DNA of 64,000 nucleotides. Source: Nocardioides sp. Root240. GTDB taxonomy: Bacteria > Actinomycetota > Actinomycetes > Propionibacteriales > Nocardioidaceae. Of the stretch, positions 48,548-57,208 are shown piece by piece (the stretch's first letter is position 1; each line of letters starts with the position of its first letter). Position numbers and translations under genes: made by a program. Location: NCBI RefSeq assembly GCF_001428825.1, contig NZ_LMIT01000011.1, forward strand, positions 140,859-204,858, written 5' to 3'. The notes beneath the pieces are model-generated. The model searched no databases and had not been told where the DNA came from. It saw only the letters and a list, made by a program, of their open reading frames with translations.

Positions 48548-48868
48548 TCAGGAACGGACGAGGCGGGCGATGGCATCGGAGGCCTCCTTGAGCTTGATAT
48601 CGGCCTCCGCACCTCCTTCGCGCGCGGCGTTCACGACGCAGTGCGCCATGTGCTCGTCGAGCAGGCCGAGGGCGACCGACTGGAGTGCCTTCGTCATCGC
48701 GGAGACCTGGGTGAGGATGTCGATGCAGTACTGCTCCTCCTCGACCATCCGCTGGAGCCCCCGCGCCTGGCCCTCGATGCGGCGCAGCCGCTTGAGGTAG
48801 TCGTCCTTGGTGCGGTTGGCGATGTAGCTGTGCTGGTGCGCGTGGCCCTCGGTCATGTCCGAAACCAT
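48548..48868 (-). CDS. csoR: Copper-sensing repressor CsoR
   Basis: This 106-residue all-helical repressor of the CsoR/RcnR family has the Cu(I) ligands Cys in EEQYCIDIL and His-x3-Cys in EHMAHCVV, the C-H-C fingerprint of CsoR rather than RcnR. It should release DNA when copper binds. ATG 48868 gives the full frame; ATG 48856 (MTEGHAHQH) is an equally plausible start because family members often begin there. It heads the copper operon and probably regulates itself through the C-tract just upstream. Confidence 0.93.
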   Translation of the reverse strand: MVSDMTEGHAHQHSYIANRTKDDYLKRLRRIEGQARGLQRMVEEEQYCIDILTQVSAMTKALQSVALGLLDEHMAHCVVNAAREGGAEADIKLKEASDAIARLVRS

Positions 48869-48883
48869 ACCCCCCTACCCTAT
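48869..48883 (-). promoter_or_regulatory. Possible CsoR operator (C/G tract)
   Basis: The sequence ATACCCCCCTACCCTAT touches the csoR start codon. CsoR sites are known to contain G/C tracts flanked by TA, as here. The tract is not a good palindrome, so this is a candidate from position and composition only. Confidence 0.35.
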
Positions 48884-48894
48884 GCAGATCAAGG

Positions 48895-48929
48895 CAAAGG
48901 AAAACCGCCCGTCCCGGAGGACGAGCGGT
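48895..48929 (-). terminator. Intrinsic terminator of the 51-residue gene
   Basis: On the minus strand ACCGCTCGTCCTCCGGGACG and GCGGT form a stem with one mismatch and a 4-nt loop, directly followed by TTTTCCTTT. It lies just past the stop at 48948 and is one of the few hairpins here with a real T-tract. Confidence 0.8.
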
Positions 48930-48947
48930 CAGCGGGCACGGCGGGCG

Positions 48948-49103
48948 TCAGGCGCCCGGTGAACCCACTCCCAGGATGCGGTCGATCTCCGCCAGCGGCA
49001 GCCGGTCGTCGGAGGCACTGGCGGCGATGATGAGGTTCGTGGTCAGCTCGACCTCGACGAGGAGGTCGCGGTCCTCGAGGGTCACGTCGAACTGATCGGC
49101 CAT
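48948..49103 (-). CDS. Conserved 51-residue protein of unknown function
   Basis: This small acidic protein reads MADQFDVTLEDRDLLVEVEL and then TTNLIIAASASDDRLPLAEI, ending in DRILGVGSPGA. I recall similar short proteins across actinobacteria, with the LPLAEIDRILGV end conserved, but no function. ATG 49103 has GGGAGGGA upstream; the open frame to 49190 is rejected because it lacks this site. It has its own intrinsic terminator and lies between the copper cluster and cspA. Two short helices are predicted by eye. Confidence 0.85.
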   Translation of the reverse strand: MADQFDVTLEDRDLLVEVELTTNLIIAASASDDRLPLAEIDRILGVGSPGA

Positions 49104-49196
49104 CAGTCCCTCCCTCGGCTCGGAGCCAGAACGGTCAACTGATCTCATCTTCCCCCCTGATCGGGGTTGCAAACCCAAAAAGTTCCGCAAAAGTTC

Positions 49197-49228
49197 GTGG
49201 AGCCCCGCCGGACCCGGCGGGGCTCCAC
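49197..49228 (-). terminator. cspA terminator
   Basis: A perfect 14-bp stem (GTGGAGCCCCGCCG and its complement) with a 4-nt loop starts 38 bp past the cspA stop. On the minus strand it is followed by AACTTTTGCGG, a partial T-tract. Confidence 0.85.
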
Positions 49229-49265
49229 TGAAGACGTGAGTCTCCTCAGTCAGGCGAGGCCTGGA

Positions 49266-49469
49266 TCAGAGGGGACGGACGTTCTCCGCCTGCGGGCCCT
49301 TGGGACCCTGCGTGACGTCGAACTCGACCTTCTGGTTGTCCTCGAGCGACTTGTAGCCGTTGGACTGGATCGCCGAGTAGTGGACGAAGACGTCGTCGCC
49401 GCCACCCTCCTGCTCGATGAATCCGAAGCCCTTCTCGGCGCTGAACCACTTGACGGTGCCCTGAGCCAT
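49266..49469 (-). CDS. cspA: Cold shock protein
   Basis: This 67-residue single-domain OB-fold RNA/DNA chaperone has RNP1 KGFGFIEQ and RNP2 VFVHYSAI, with the usual opening [11 protein letters not shown] 49469 has AAGGAG about 12 nt upstream. It is probably highly expressed and melts mRNA structure. The 270 bp upstream contain no gene and may include a long leader, as is typical of csp genes. Confidence 0.96.
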   Translation of the reverse strand: MAQGTVKWFSAEKGFGFIEQEGGGDDVFVHYSAIQSNGYKSLEDNQKVEFDVTQGPKGPQAENVRPL

Positions 49470-49741
49470 TGTGCTCGTAACTCCTTGTGTCGGGGCGAGA
49501 GCCGCCACCTCGGCGACCCACAGCGGATGGAATGACACGTCGCTCCGACCCGTGATGGGGACACCACAAACCAGATACGCCGTCGGCCACAATCTCCGCA
49601 GGCGTTGAACCTTCCGAAACTGCATCCGCTGCAAACCCGACATTACCAATCGGCGCCGACAAGGGAACCTCCCTGCTGCAACGATCTCGCGATCTGCCAT
49701 GAAGGTTCTGCTACGCACACGTGACGGAGCAGGAAACGACG
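49470..49741. other. Noncoding region upstream of cspA
   Basis: This 272-bp stretch lies between cspA and the left attachment site of the integrated element. It should hold the cspA promoter and leader. I see no conserved promoter I would defend; the open frame extending cspA upstream is not supported by a ribosome site. Confidence 0.6.
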
Positions 49742-49790
49742 CCGGGAGTAGGCCGTGTCGGGCTCGAACCGACGACCCTCGGATTAAAAG
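49742..49790. other. attL, 49-bp direct repeat
   Basis: This copy carries nucleotides 32 to 73 of tRNA-Lys (minus strand) plus 7 bp beyond its 3' end, identical to 62023-62071. The next bases differ (GTGTGG here, TCCGGT at the right), marking the end of the core. The missing 5' half shows that this is not a functional tRNA. Confidence 0.95.
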
Positions 49791-49849
49791 GTGTGGGGTC
49801 GAGCTTGGCCGCGGCGTCGCGTTTGGGGAGGTGAGCGGTGGTTTTCTGA

Positions 49850-51118
49850 TCAGACGGCCGCGAGACCGGGGCCGTCGTTCCGACGTGATTCCGAAAGGGC
49901 AGCTGAAAGCGGCCCGTTGAGGGCAGCGCCGACGCTGCCGAGCTGGTCCTCGAAGTGGTGGCTGTAGACCTTCGCCGTGATCGCCGGGTCAGCGTGCCCG
50001 ACCATGTTCGCGATCTGCGCCAGCGAGACGCCCGCCTCGACGGCGAGGCTGACGGCCGTGTGCCTCAGCTCGTGGATGACGAGGTCCGGTTTGCCGATCG
50101 ATGCCGCGGCCGGCTTCCAGTACCGGCGCCGGAAGTTGCTCGGCCGCAGGTCGTCGCCGCGCGGGCTAGTGAAGACGCGGTCGCCCGGCTTCCTCCCCTT
50201 CGCGACGTCGCGGAGCTCCGGCACCAGGTCCGGGGGCAGGGGCACCACCCGGGTGCGGCCGGACTTGGGCGTGCCCTCGATGAGTCGTCCGTTGATGTCG
50301 GACAGCGTCGCGCGGACGGTCACGGCCGGCGCCCGGGCACCGGCTTCGAGGCGGTCCAGGTCGAGGTCCCGCACTCGCAGCGCGGAGACCTCGCCGAGGC
50401 GGAGTCCCGTGAAGCCCAGCAACCGGACCATAGTCCGGTACGCCGGATTCTCGGCACCCTGTGCGACAGCGACCGCATCGGCGAGCTCGAGGACTTGGGC
50501 TGCGGTGATCGCCGCCCTCGTCGACCTCGCGCGCTCGGCGGGCAGGCGCGCGCCCTTTGCCGGGTTGATCCGTAGGCGGTCATCGTGCACAGCGTGATCG
50601 AGCACCAAGCTGAGCACTCGGTGTGCCTGTCTGATCCTTGACGCCGACACGCCGTCGGCCGACAGCTGCGAGGCCCACTTGGAGATCGCTCCCGTGCGGA
50701 TCGCCGACACGGGGCGGCCGCCGAAGGTGGGCTCGACGAGCAAGCGCCACAAGTCGGCGTACCCGGCGATGGTGGACGGCTTCAGCGGCCGCCCGGAGGC
50801 GCCTCGGACCTGCCACTGCGGCCACCATTCGGCATGGACGTCTGCAAGCTTCACGTTGGCCCGGTCGGGCCGGATCCACTCCCCGTTGTCGTGGGCCGTC
50901 TTCTGGTGCCGAAGCCAACGCTGCGCGTCACCGACCGTGGCGAAGGTCTTCGACTGCTCCTTCGCGTGCGGGGGCTTCCAGCGGGCGAGGTACCGGTTCG
51001 GGTCGGGCGAGCCGGCTGGGCCGGTGTGGCCGTAGCGGGCAGAGCGGTCTCCGCTCGCTTTGTACCAGCGGTCGGTGATCCCTTCGGCGACCCTGGCGAC
51101 CTGCTTCTTCCTGGTCAT
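49850..51118 (-). CDS. int: Tyrosine integrase
   Basis: This 422-residue site-specific recombinase integrates the element at tRNA-Lys. An N-terminal arm-binding region ([13 protein letters not shown]-like AP2 type) is followed by a core-binding domain (residues about 90-195). The catalytic domain has Arg in [20 protein letters not shown], His in [12 protein letters not shown] and the nucleophile Tyr in VYSHHF. All catalytic residues seem intact. ATG 51118 overlaps the stop of the small upstream gene by 4 nt (ATGA). Its stop is 60 bp from attL. Confidence 0.96.
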   Translation of the reverse strand: MTRKKQVARVAEGITDRWYKASGDRSARYGHTGPAGSPDPNRYLARWKPPHAKEQSKTFATVGDAQRWLRHQKTAHDNGEWIRPDRANVKLADVHAEWWPQWQVRGASGRPLKPSTIAGYADLWRLLVEPTFGGRPVSAIRTGAISKWASQLSADGVSASRIRQAHRVLSLVLDHAVHDDRLRINPAKGARLPAERARSTRAAITAAQVLELADAVAVAQGAENPAYRTMVRLLGFTGLRLGEVSALRVRDLDLDRLEAGARAPAVTVRATLSDINGRLIEGTPKSGRTRVVPLPPDLVPELRDVAKGRKPGDRVFTSPRGDDLRPSNFRRRYWKPAAASIGKPDLVIHELRHTAVSLAVEAGVSLAQIANMVGHADPAITAKVYSHHFEDQLGSVGAALNGPLSAALSESRRNDGPGLAAV

Positions 51119-51276
51119 TGCCGCTGGTCCTGTTCGCGCTTCTCCCTCGCCAGGCGGTCGCGCTGGCCGACCTCGAGGATGAGCCGGGTGACGCGGGCCT
51201 GTTCGCAGCTGATCGGCGGCAGGTCGACGGACTCGTCTTCGACCAGGGCTCGGATGCGGGCGACGCTGAGCGCCAT
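51115..51276 (-). CDS. Small protein coupled to the integrase
   Basis: This 53-residue, highly charged protein reads MALSVARIRALVEDESVDLP and ends [11 protein letters not shown]-like, mostly helical. ATG 51276 has GAGGTGG 6 nt upstream, and its stop overlaps the integrase start. Small proteins in this place often modulate recombination direction, but this one has no recognisable HTH, so its function is open. Confidence 0.7.
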   Translation of the reverse strand: MALSVARIRALVEDESVDLPPISCEQARVTRLILEVGQRDRLAREKREQDQRQ

Positions 51277-51277
51277 G

Positions 51278-51571
51278 TCAGGCCACCTCTCCGGCCACCG
51301 CGGCGGCATCCCGGCAGATCGGGTAGATCTGCTCGGCGATCCAGCCCACCTCCATGACATCGTCAGCCAACTGCGGGCTGAGCTTCTCGAGGAGGTGGGT
51401 CGCGACGGCCCAGGCCAGGTCCCAGATCTCGTCTCCGCTGTCGTCGGCAGGGTCGGGTGTCCCTGCGATGACGCCGACGATCCTGCGAGCCGTGTCGGTG
51501 GTGAGGGGCGGATAGCCGGCGGTGCTGGCCAGGTGCTGGATGCGGTCCAGGTCGAGCGTCATGGCGGTCAT
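51278..51571 (-). CDS. Unknown 97-residue element protein
   Basis: This acidic protein of 97 residues begins MTAMTLDLDRIQHLASTAGY and contains DEIWDLAWAVATHLLEKL. ATG 51571 follows AAGGAG with 6-nt spacing, which sets the start although the frame is open 249 bp further upstream. It is the first gene of a three-gene unit ending in the integrase. I recognise no family. Confidence 0.72.
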   Translation of the reverse strand: MTAMTLDLDRIQHLASTAGYPPLTTDTARRIVGVIAGTPDPADDSGDEIWDLAWAVATHLLEKLSPQLADDVMEVGWIAEQIYPICRDAAAVAGEVA

Positions 51572-51820
51572 CGAGTGCTCCTTTGAGCTGGGATCCGTAT
51601 ACCCCGGGTGGGTATGACGTTGATCACAACCTAGGGATCGGACTTGCCCCACGCAAGAGGTGATTCCGCATGTCGTCACCTCCCCGATACGGACCTCGAA
51701 CAGGACGGGCAGAGGAGTTGTTGCGCGACCGGCTGGAAGCGCCTCAGCGAGGCTGTGGAGCGTCGTACGACGCGCTGCGACCAGGGAGAGGTCGCTGGCG
51801 CGGGCGATGCTCTCGGTCAC
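51572..51820 (-). pseudogene. Probable truncated tail-gene start after the tape measure
   Basis: The tape-measure stop at 51817 overlaps a GTG at 51820 (GTGA), the same coupling used throughout this operon. The frame opened there reads VTESIARASDLSLVAARRTT and on to LPVLFEVRIGEVTTCGI, a protein-like run of about 50 codons. It then becomes atypical and runs in frame into the next gene, whose own ribosome site lies inside. I read this as the remaining 5' end of a deleted downstream tail gene. A genuine fused 180-residue protein is the alternative. Confidence 0.45.
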
Positions 51821-54564
51821 GACCAGTTCATCCTCTCGTTGGACTCTCCGTTGCGGTCCGCGACGTCGAGCTGGCGGGATGCGACGTCGGCGGCGTGGCC
51901 GCGGACGTACGCCGTGAAGCTGTGCCCGTCGACGACGAGCTCGACGGCGTCGGGCATGGCCGCCTGGACGACCACGGTCCGGCTGCCGCTGCGGCCACCG
52001 GACGCGGACTCGCGTCCGCGGGGCCCTCGCTCGACGCCGAGCCGGCGGCCGGTCTCGGCCCAGATGCCGAGGTTGCGCTCGCGCTGGGACGGCTTCCCGC
52101 TGATGTAGGCCTCCCAGCCGGTCTCCTGCTCGCCCCACAGGATGTTCGCGCCGCCCTTGACGATCTGCGACACCCGGTCGTAGTAGCGCCCGCCGGAGCC
52201 GTAGCCGCCGCCAGCGAAGGCGCGGCGCGGTCCGTCGTACAGGCCGCCGTTCGCGTCCTCCCGCTTCGGATCGGCGCCGAGCAGTTCGTCGATCCCACCA
52301 GGCTGACGCCCGCCGCCACCCGTGGTGAGGTTCCGCTTGAAGACGTTGATGAACGTGTCGACTGACTTGCCGTCGACGCCGTTCAGCTTGTCGATGACGT
52401 CCTGGATCGGGCCCGAGGCGTGGTCGACGAGGCGGATCAGCGCCTTTCGCTCCTTGCCTGTCAGGTCGTACAGCGTGACCAGGTCTTCAACCTCAGCCAT
52501 GGTCTCCGGGATCCCCATCGCGCGAATGTAGGTCCGGGCCTCCTTGGGCAGATCCCGGAACGCCTCGACGGCCGCGTAGACACCGGTGCCGTACAGCTCG
52601 GCCTCGCGCCGGCCGGCGGCCCAGGCGCGGTTGGCGCGCCGGATCTCGGTCTCGCTGGCGTCAGCGAGTTGGGCGAGCCGGAGCGCGCCCTCGCGGCCGG
52701 CTGCCTCCAGCTCTCTGATCAGGCCGCGGCGGAGCCCGCGGTCGGCCGCTTCCTCCGCGTTGATCCGGAAGTCGCGGAGCGCGCGGGTCTGCTCCTCGAG
52801 CTCGCCGATCCAGTCGCCGAGCGACACCTCGCTGTCGTTCAACGACTTCCCAAGGGTGATGAATGACGCCGCCGTGTCCATGGCGGCCTGGCGGTTCACC
52901 CGGAGGTGCTCGACTACGCGCTCCTGTGCGGCGACGCCGCGCTCGGTGTCCTCGAGCTCACGGATCTCGCGGGCCAGGCGGCGCATCTTGTCGGCGGTCG
53001 CGGCCGCTTCGTCGCCCCCACCCCCGAGGACGATCAGCCCGGCCTTGAAGTCGTCTGTGAAGCCGTCCCACCAGCCCGACGACGGCTCGAGGAAGTCGGC
53101 GTACTGCTCCTTCAGCTGTGCCAGGGCGGCCTTCTTCGTCTCGAGCTCGGTCGCGGCGAGGCCGTCGTTGACGAGCTTGAGCCCGTCGGCGGCCTTGTCA
53201 CCGGCGGATGCGAAGTCGAGCAGGATCCCGGCACCAGCACCTACCGCGGCGCCCCAAGGGCCGGCGAGGGTGCCCAACATGGCCAGCGAGGCCGTGTTGC
53301 TGAGCCCGACGCCGTCAGCCGCACCGGTGGCCGCGACGGTCAGGCCCGCGAGCGCAGCGGTGCCCTTTGCGGCAGCCGCGGCGGTGGCGCGGATGTCGCG
53401 TTCCTGCCCGCGGAGCGCCTTGATGCCACCAACCACGCCGCCGGCCCGGAGCCCATCTCCCAAGGCACTCGAGCCGGCGATCCGAGTCTGGAGCCCGGCC
53501 GTCACCTGCAGCACCCGGTTCAGGGCGGTGTACCCGGCGATGGCAGTGAAGATCGGCGTACCGAGGTCGCTGTCAGCGATCGCAGCGACGGCCTTCGCGA
53601 ACCCCGTGAGGATCTGCAGCACCGGGCCACCGAGCGGCGCGGCGGCTTGGGTCACCTGCGCGAACGCTTCGGCGATCGCGACAACGAACTCCTCGACCGC
53701 GGGCCCGTTCTGCTGCACGTAGTCGAGGAATCGCTCGACGTCCTGCCGGCCCTGGGGCGACGACGCCCACTCGTCGAACCCGTTGGCGACGTCCTTGAGC
53801 CAGGACACGAACCGGTCGTTCCCCGGGTCGAACGACATCCACAGCTCCGCCCCGGCGTGGGCGAGGGTGCCGACGAGCTCGGTGACGTCGCGGATCGCTG
53901 CCGGCGCCTCGTTCTCAAGGAACCCCAGGAACGGCGCCCACCGGTCGGTGGTCAGCGACGCCGTCGCCGAGGCAGCCGCGTCGCCACCTGCGCGCGAGGT
54001 CGCAGCGACGATGTCCTCCAACACCGACGCGAGCTGCTCGACGTTGCGCAAACTCTCCGTGAGCCCCGGGAACAGCTCCTGGGCGCCGGAGTCGCGGATG
54101 CCCTCGAGTAGCGGCATCAGCTGCTCGAACTCCCGGACCCACTCCCGGGCCGCGGGAGCGATGCGGTCGAGCGCAAGCTCGGCGGCCTGCAGGTTCGCCA
54201 CCGTCGGCTCGAGGCGCGCCTTCTCGACCTCCTTCAGCGCGTCCCCGACGCCCCGGGTTGCGACCAGCAGACCGCCGGCACCAACCGCAGCAGCGCCGAG
54301 GAGCCCACCAAGGCCCGCCGCCCCGGCCGCGGCAACGCCTCCGAGCGGGATGAACGCCGATCCGGCTGCGCCGAGGGCGTCGAGCACGATCCGGAGGCGG
54401 CCGGAGTAGCGGTCGAGCGCCTGGCCGGCGTCGTCGAGCTTGCGGCTGCTGTCGTCGACGTCGCCGCCAAACTTCCGCATCTCCCTCGACGCGGCCTCCA
54501 TGACCCGCTGGTACTGCGTCGCGTTGGCGGACAGGATCACGTACAGCGACTGCGCCTCACTCAT
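51817..54564 (-). CDS. Phage tail tape-measure-like protein
   Basis: This 915-residue protein has the make-up of a siphophage tape measure: an N-terminal helical domain (SLYVILSANATQYQRVMEAA), a Gly/Ala-rich membrane-active segment near residues 75-100 (GGVAAAGAAGLGG), long helical stretches, and an Arg/Gly-rich C-terminal part. Tape measures set tail length and enter the host membrane. ATG 54564 overlaps the upstream chaperone-like gene by 8 nt. No tail tube or distal tail genes surround it, which is unusual. It looks intact rather than decayed. Confidence 0.85.
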   Translation of the reverse strand: MSEAQSLYVILSANATQYQRVMEAASREMRKFGGDVDDSSRKLDDAGQALDRYSGRLRIVLDALGAAGSAFIPLGGVAAAGAAGLGGLLGAAAVGAGGLLVATRGVGDALKEVEKARLEPTVANLQAAELALDRIAPAAREWVREFEQLMPLLEGIRDSGAQELFPGLTESLRNVEQLASVLEDIVAATSRAGGDAAASATASLTTDRWAPFLGFLENEAPAAIRDVTELVGTLAHAGAELWMSFDPGNDRFVSWLKDVANGFDEWASSPQGRQDVERFLDYVQQNGPAVEEFVVAIAEAFAQVTQAAAPLGGPVLQILTGFAKAVAAIADSDLGTPIFTAIAGYTALNRVLQVTAGLQTRIAGSSALGDGLRAGGVVGGIKALRGQERDIRATAAAAAKGTAALAGLTVAATGAADGVGLSNTASLAMLGTLAGPWGAAVGAGAGILLDFASAGDKAADGLKLVNDGLAATELETKKAALAQLKEQYADFLEPSSGWWDGFTDDFKAGLIVLGGGGDEAAATADKMRRLAREIRELEDTERGVAAQERVVEHLRVNRQAAMDTAASFITLGKSLNDSEVSLGDWIGELEEQTRALRDFRINAEEAADRGLRRGLIRELEAAGREGALRLAQLADASETEIRRANRAWAAGRREAELYGTGVYAAVEAFRDLPKEARTYIRAMGIPETMAEVEDLVTLYDLTGKERKALIRLVDHASGPIQDVIDKLNGVDGKSVDTFINVFKRNLTTGGGGRQPGGIDELLGADPKREDANGGLYDGPRRAFAGGGYGSGGRYYDRVSQIVKGGANILWGEQETGWEAYISGKPSQRERNLGIWAETGRRLGVERGPRGRESASGGRSGSRTVVVQAAMPDAVELVVDGHSFTAYVRGHAADVASRQLDVADRNGESNERMNWS

Positions 54565-55141
54565 CGCCGCTCACCTCCTCGGTCGTCGTCGTACGGCCCG
54601 GGGGCCGGCCGACGGTCAGTTGGGACGACTCGTTGAGGTTTCGGCACACCATGAACAGGCGCCCTGCGTCGCCGCGGGTGCCGGCATTGACGATGTCGGT
54701 CGCCTGGTCGACGGTCAGGGGCTTCACCGAACAGCTGGCGACCAGGGCCGGGAAGAACGTCTCCGGGTTGAAGACCATCCCGAGCTTGGCCTGGTCGTCA
54801 GTCGGGGGATGTGCGCGCTGGAGGGCGTCGTACCGGTCCGGCCGCATCGCGCGGAGGTGGAACTCGATCGCGAGGTCGGCGGCAGCGGCGGTCTTCTCGT
54901 CGACCACCGCCTGGGCGGCCACTACGTTCGGGTGTTCGTCGACCGGCACGTCGTCGTCAGTGTGGCGGGCCGCAACCTCACGACGGATCCGGGTGAGTTG
55001 GACGCGGGCAGCTGCGACGGCCTGGACCGCTGCCCGGTCGTGCAGGGTGATCCACTCCTCGGGCAGCGGCCGGTTGGCGAGCCGCTCGATGGCGGCGGCC
55101 CAGACGGCTGGCTCCGTCGTGTCGTTCGTCTGCGCGGTCAT
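54557..55141 (-). CDS. Tail assembly chaperone-like protein
   Basis: This 194-residue protein lies directly before the tape-measure gene, the usual place of tail chaperones. Its C-terminal half, LAIEFHLRAMRPDRYDALQ then GMVFNPETFFPALVASC, resembles such chaperones in actinophages. ATG 55141 overlaps the upstream stop by one nucleotide. No slippery sequence for a frameshifted longer form was identified. Assignment rests on position and general resemblance. Confidence 0.6.
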   Translation of the reverse strand: MTAQTNDTTEPAVWAAAIERLANRPLPEEWITLHDRAAVQAVAAARVQLTRIRREVAARHTDDDVPVDEHPNVVAAQAVVDEKTAAAADLAIEFHLRAMRPDRYDALQRAHPPTDDQAKLGMVFNPETFFPALVASCSVKPLTVDQATDIVNAGTRGDAGRLFMVCRNLNESSQLTVGRPPGRTTTTEEVSGDE

Positions 55142-55965
55142 CAGCGGGCACCCAACCGAGGCCTGCGGCGCGGGTTGTCGTCGATCCGCTGTTGGAGGAG
55201 GCCTTCCGTGACGTCCTGCAGTTCGCTGGGCAGCGCTTCCAGGCTGTCCGACTCATCGCGGCGCCGATCGCGGACCACCCTGTCACTGGCGCCGACTGGC
55301 TCGCCGGGCACGTTGGCCGGGATCGGGTTCGGGTCGACCGCGGCGGCCGGCTCCTCCACCGACTCGCCGAAAGCCGGCTCCGCGGAGGAACCGCGGCCGC
55401 GGCGTGCTGCCCGCTCGACAGCAGCGTCCACCTCGCGACGAGCGGCGTCGAACGGCACCATCAACTCCTCGGCCTCAGCGAGGGCTTGCTGGGCCTGGGC
55501 TCGCTTGACGTGCGTCTTGCGTGCCTTCCGGCGGATGTGGTCCCGCCAGTCGTCGGCACGTTCACGCAGGAGGTGCCGCTCTACGGCCTCGAGGATCACG
55601 TGGTAGCCCGTGAAGAAGTCCACTGCGTGCTCGAGCCCCTGCCACTCCTCCAGCTCGGGGCGCGGCGGCGCCTCTAGTCCCTGCAAGGTCGCGGCGGCGA
55701 GGTCTCGCCGGTGCTGCGCGATCCGCTCCCGGTTACGAGCATCCATCGAAGCCGCGGCCTCGCCGTTCTGCTGCTCGGACTCGATGAGCCGCTGGCGCAC
55801 CCTGTGCAGCTCTGCGAACTCCGGGGCGTCGGACAGCACGTCCGGAACCGGGGAGCCCTGGCGGTGTCCCGGCTGGATACCCGGGATCTTCCGCCAGGCG
55901 TCCCACTGTTCGAGGGTGAGCACGCCGTCCTCGATCTCCTGGCCGGCGATCTTGATCTTCTTCAT
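55141..55965 (-). CDS. Unknown helical protein of the element
   Basis: This 274-residue protein starts MKKIKIAGQEIEDGVLTLEQ and is largely helical and charged, with a coiled-coil-like centre (LHRVRQRLIESEQQNGEAA) and a disordered Pro/Arg-rich tail. In a complete phage this slot between terminase and tail genes would hold head or scaffold genes, but no homology is evident to me. ATG 55965 has CTGACG upstream without a strong ribosome site; it starts 3 nt after the previous stop. Confidence 0.75.
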   Translation of the reverse strand: MKKIKIAGQEIEDGVLTLEQWDAWRKIPGIQPGHRQGSPVPDVLSDAPEFAELHRVRQRLIESEQQNGEAAASMDARNRERIAQHRRDLAAATLQGLEAPPRPELEEWQGLEHAVDFFTGYHVILEAVERHLLRERADDWRDHIRRKARKTHVKRAQAQQALAEAEELMVPFDAARREVDAAVERAARRGRGSSAEPAFGESVEEPAAAVDPNPIPANVPGEPVGASDRVVRDRRRDESDSLEALPSELQDVTEGLLQQRIDDNPRRRPRLGAR

Positions 55966-55967
55966 CG

Positions 55968-56210
55968 TCAGTTCTCCTGTTCGTTGAGCCCCAGGGCGAG
56001 CCGGATCTCGGCCTCGCGGTCAGGGGGAAGGACCTGCTTGAAGCGCTGCAGCGCCACGCTCTCCGTGCGAGTCAGCCCACCAGCGGCCTTCTTCCTCTCG
56101 AGCTCGGCGACTCGCTTTCGCAGCGAGCGGATACCGAAGGCCCCGCCGTTCTTCCCGGGCCCTTCGCGACCTGCCACCAGTGGCCGGTCGCCTCTGTACG
56201 TCCTCTTCAT
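55968..56210 (-). CDS. Small basic protein of the element
   Basis: This 80-residue basic protein (MKRTYRGDRPLVAGREGPGK) has a helical centre RSLRKRVAELERKKAAGGL followed by RTESVALQRFKQVLP. It may bind nucleic acid. ATG 56210 overlaps the end of the terminase-like gene by one nucleotide. No family recognised. Confidence 0.7.
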   Translation of the reverse strand: MKRTYRGDRPLVAGREGPGKNGGAFGIRSLRKRVAELERKKAAGGLTRTESVALQRFKQVLPPDREAEIRLALGLNEQEN

Positions 56211-56806
56211 CAGTCGTCTCCTTCGTAGGGGGTTGTGGTCATCGGGTCGTCGCCGGTGTCGCCGTCGACAAGGCCCACGTACTCCGCCAGGTCTGCTTCC
56301 AACTCGCGCTTGAGCGCAAGGAGGTGGTGGACGATCTCCTCGTCCGTGAGCTCGTCGAGGTCGATGTCGTCATCGAGCGCCGACCGGCCAACCTCGTCCG
56401 CGGGGAGGAGCTGCTGGATCCGAGCCGACGCCTCTACCAAACGGGCCACCTCGTTCGGACGAAGTGCTCCCGGGGCCGCGGCGATTTCGGCCAAGCCCTT
56501 CCCTCCGACGGTGAGCAAGGCCCTCGCCACATTGACGTTCCGCTTCGCCAGCTCTCGCCGAGCGTCGCGGAGCTCGGTCTGCCAGAGCCGGTCCTGCTCG
56601 GCATCCCAGGCACGCGCCCGCAACACCCACGCGTGCTGCGATGACCAGCCGTCGATGAGGCGCTTCGACTTGCCGATGCTCTGCTGAACCTTCGCTGTAC
56701 TCCTCGACAGGCCTATGTCGCGGTACGCCTTGAAGGCCTCCCATGCAGGGTTGCTCTCGCCTGGCTGGCGGTCCCAGGGGTTCAGGTGACCGCTGGACCC
56801 CGTCAT
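56210..56806 (-). CDS. Small-terminase-like HTH protein
   Basis: This 198-residue protein begins with PWDRQPGESNPAWEAFKAYR, then a helix-turn-helix (KVQQSIGKSKRLIDGW) and WVLRARAWDAEQDRLW. That order is typical of small terminase subunits or terminase-like HTH proteins, which recognise packaging sites. The acidic C-terminus (LDDDIDLDELTDEEI) would contact a large subunit. No large terminase is present, so it may redirect packaging by a helper phage. ATG 56806 overlaps the preceding zinc-finger gene by 4 nt. Confidence 0.65.
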   Translation of the reverse strand: MTGSSGHLNPWDRQPGESNPAWEAFKAYRDIGLSRSTAKVQQSIGKSKRLIDGWSSQHAWVLRARAWDAEQDRLWQTELRDARRELAKRNVNVARALLTVGGKGLAEIAAAPGALRPNEVARLVEASARIQQLLPADEVGRSALDDDIDLDELTDEEIVHHLLALKRELEADLAEYVGLVDGDTGDDPMTTTPYEGDD

Positions 56807-56952
56807 GCGGGGTCCTCGAGGTACGGCTGGCAGTCGCGACAGGCTCGTTCCTTCTTGCCGATATGGATGCCGCAGCGCGGGCAGGTCGGCGACCGTGAAC
56901 CGCGTACGAGGGCGCCGGGAGCGTTGGTGAGCAGTCGTCGGGGCTCAGGCAC
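56803..56952 (-). CDS. 49-residue zinc-finger protein
   Basis: This gene is easily missed by size cut-offs. GTG 56952 opens VPEPRRLLTNAPGALVRGSR, followed by TCPRCGIHIGKKE and CRDCQPY, so two CxxC pairs 12 residues apart form a zinc ribbon. The stop overlaps the terminase-like start (ATGA) and the start lies inside the end of the gene upstream. Coupling on both sides and the four cysteines argue that it is real. Similar tiny fingers occur in actinophages. Confidence 0.8.
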   Translation of the reverse strand: MPEPRRLLTNAPGALVRGSRSPTCPRCGIHIGKKERACRDCQPYLEDPA

Positions 56953-57208
56953 TGCTGCTCCCCTCGTCTCGGCTCGTCACGTCGGCGACAACGGTCCGGA
57001 TCTCGTGGGCGACCTCGAGCAGGACCGCCCGCTGCCGGCGGCACTCGTGGGCGAGCACCTCGACGACGTCGGCCAGGACGTGCGGGTGCGCGAGCCAGCC
57101 GGCGTCAGTCAGCGCCGCGGCGACATCTCCCGGCTCCGGTGCGGTCCGGGCAGACTGGAGCGCCAGCGCAGCCAGCTGAACGGCGCGGTCGTCGGCCAGG
57201 GCAGTCAC
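56945..57208 (-). CDS. Unknown 87-residue element protein
   Basis: This 87-residue helical protein begins VTALADDRAVQLAALALQSA and contains VLADVVEVLAHECRRQRAVL. GTG 57208 overlaps the stop of the upstream gene (GTGA), and its end overlaps the zinc-finger gene. No family recognised; the composition suits a small dimeric regulator. Confidence 0.7.
   Translation of the reverse strand: MTALADDRAVQLAALALQSARTAPEPGDVAAALTDAGWLAHPHVLADVVEVLAHECRRQRAVLLEVAHEIRTVVADVTSRDEGSSSA

Noticed and set aside
49742-49790. A second tRNA-Lys gene
   Set aside because: Only the 3' half is present; the D-arm and 5' acceptor strand are missing. It is the attachment-site duplicate.
52906-54111. Rightward open frames opposite the tape-measure gene
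   Set aside because: They are shadows of the tape-measure codons with no ribosome sites or recognisable domains.
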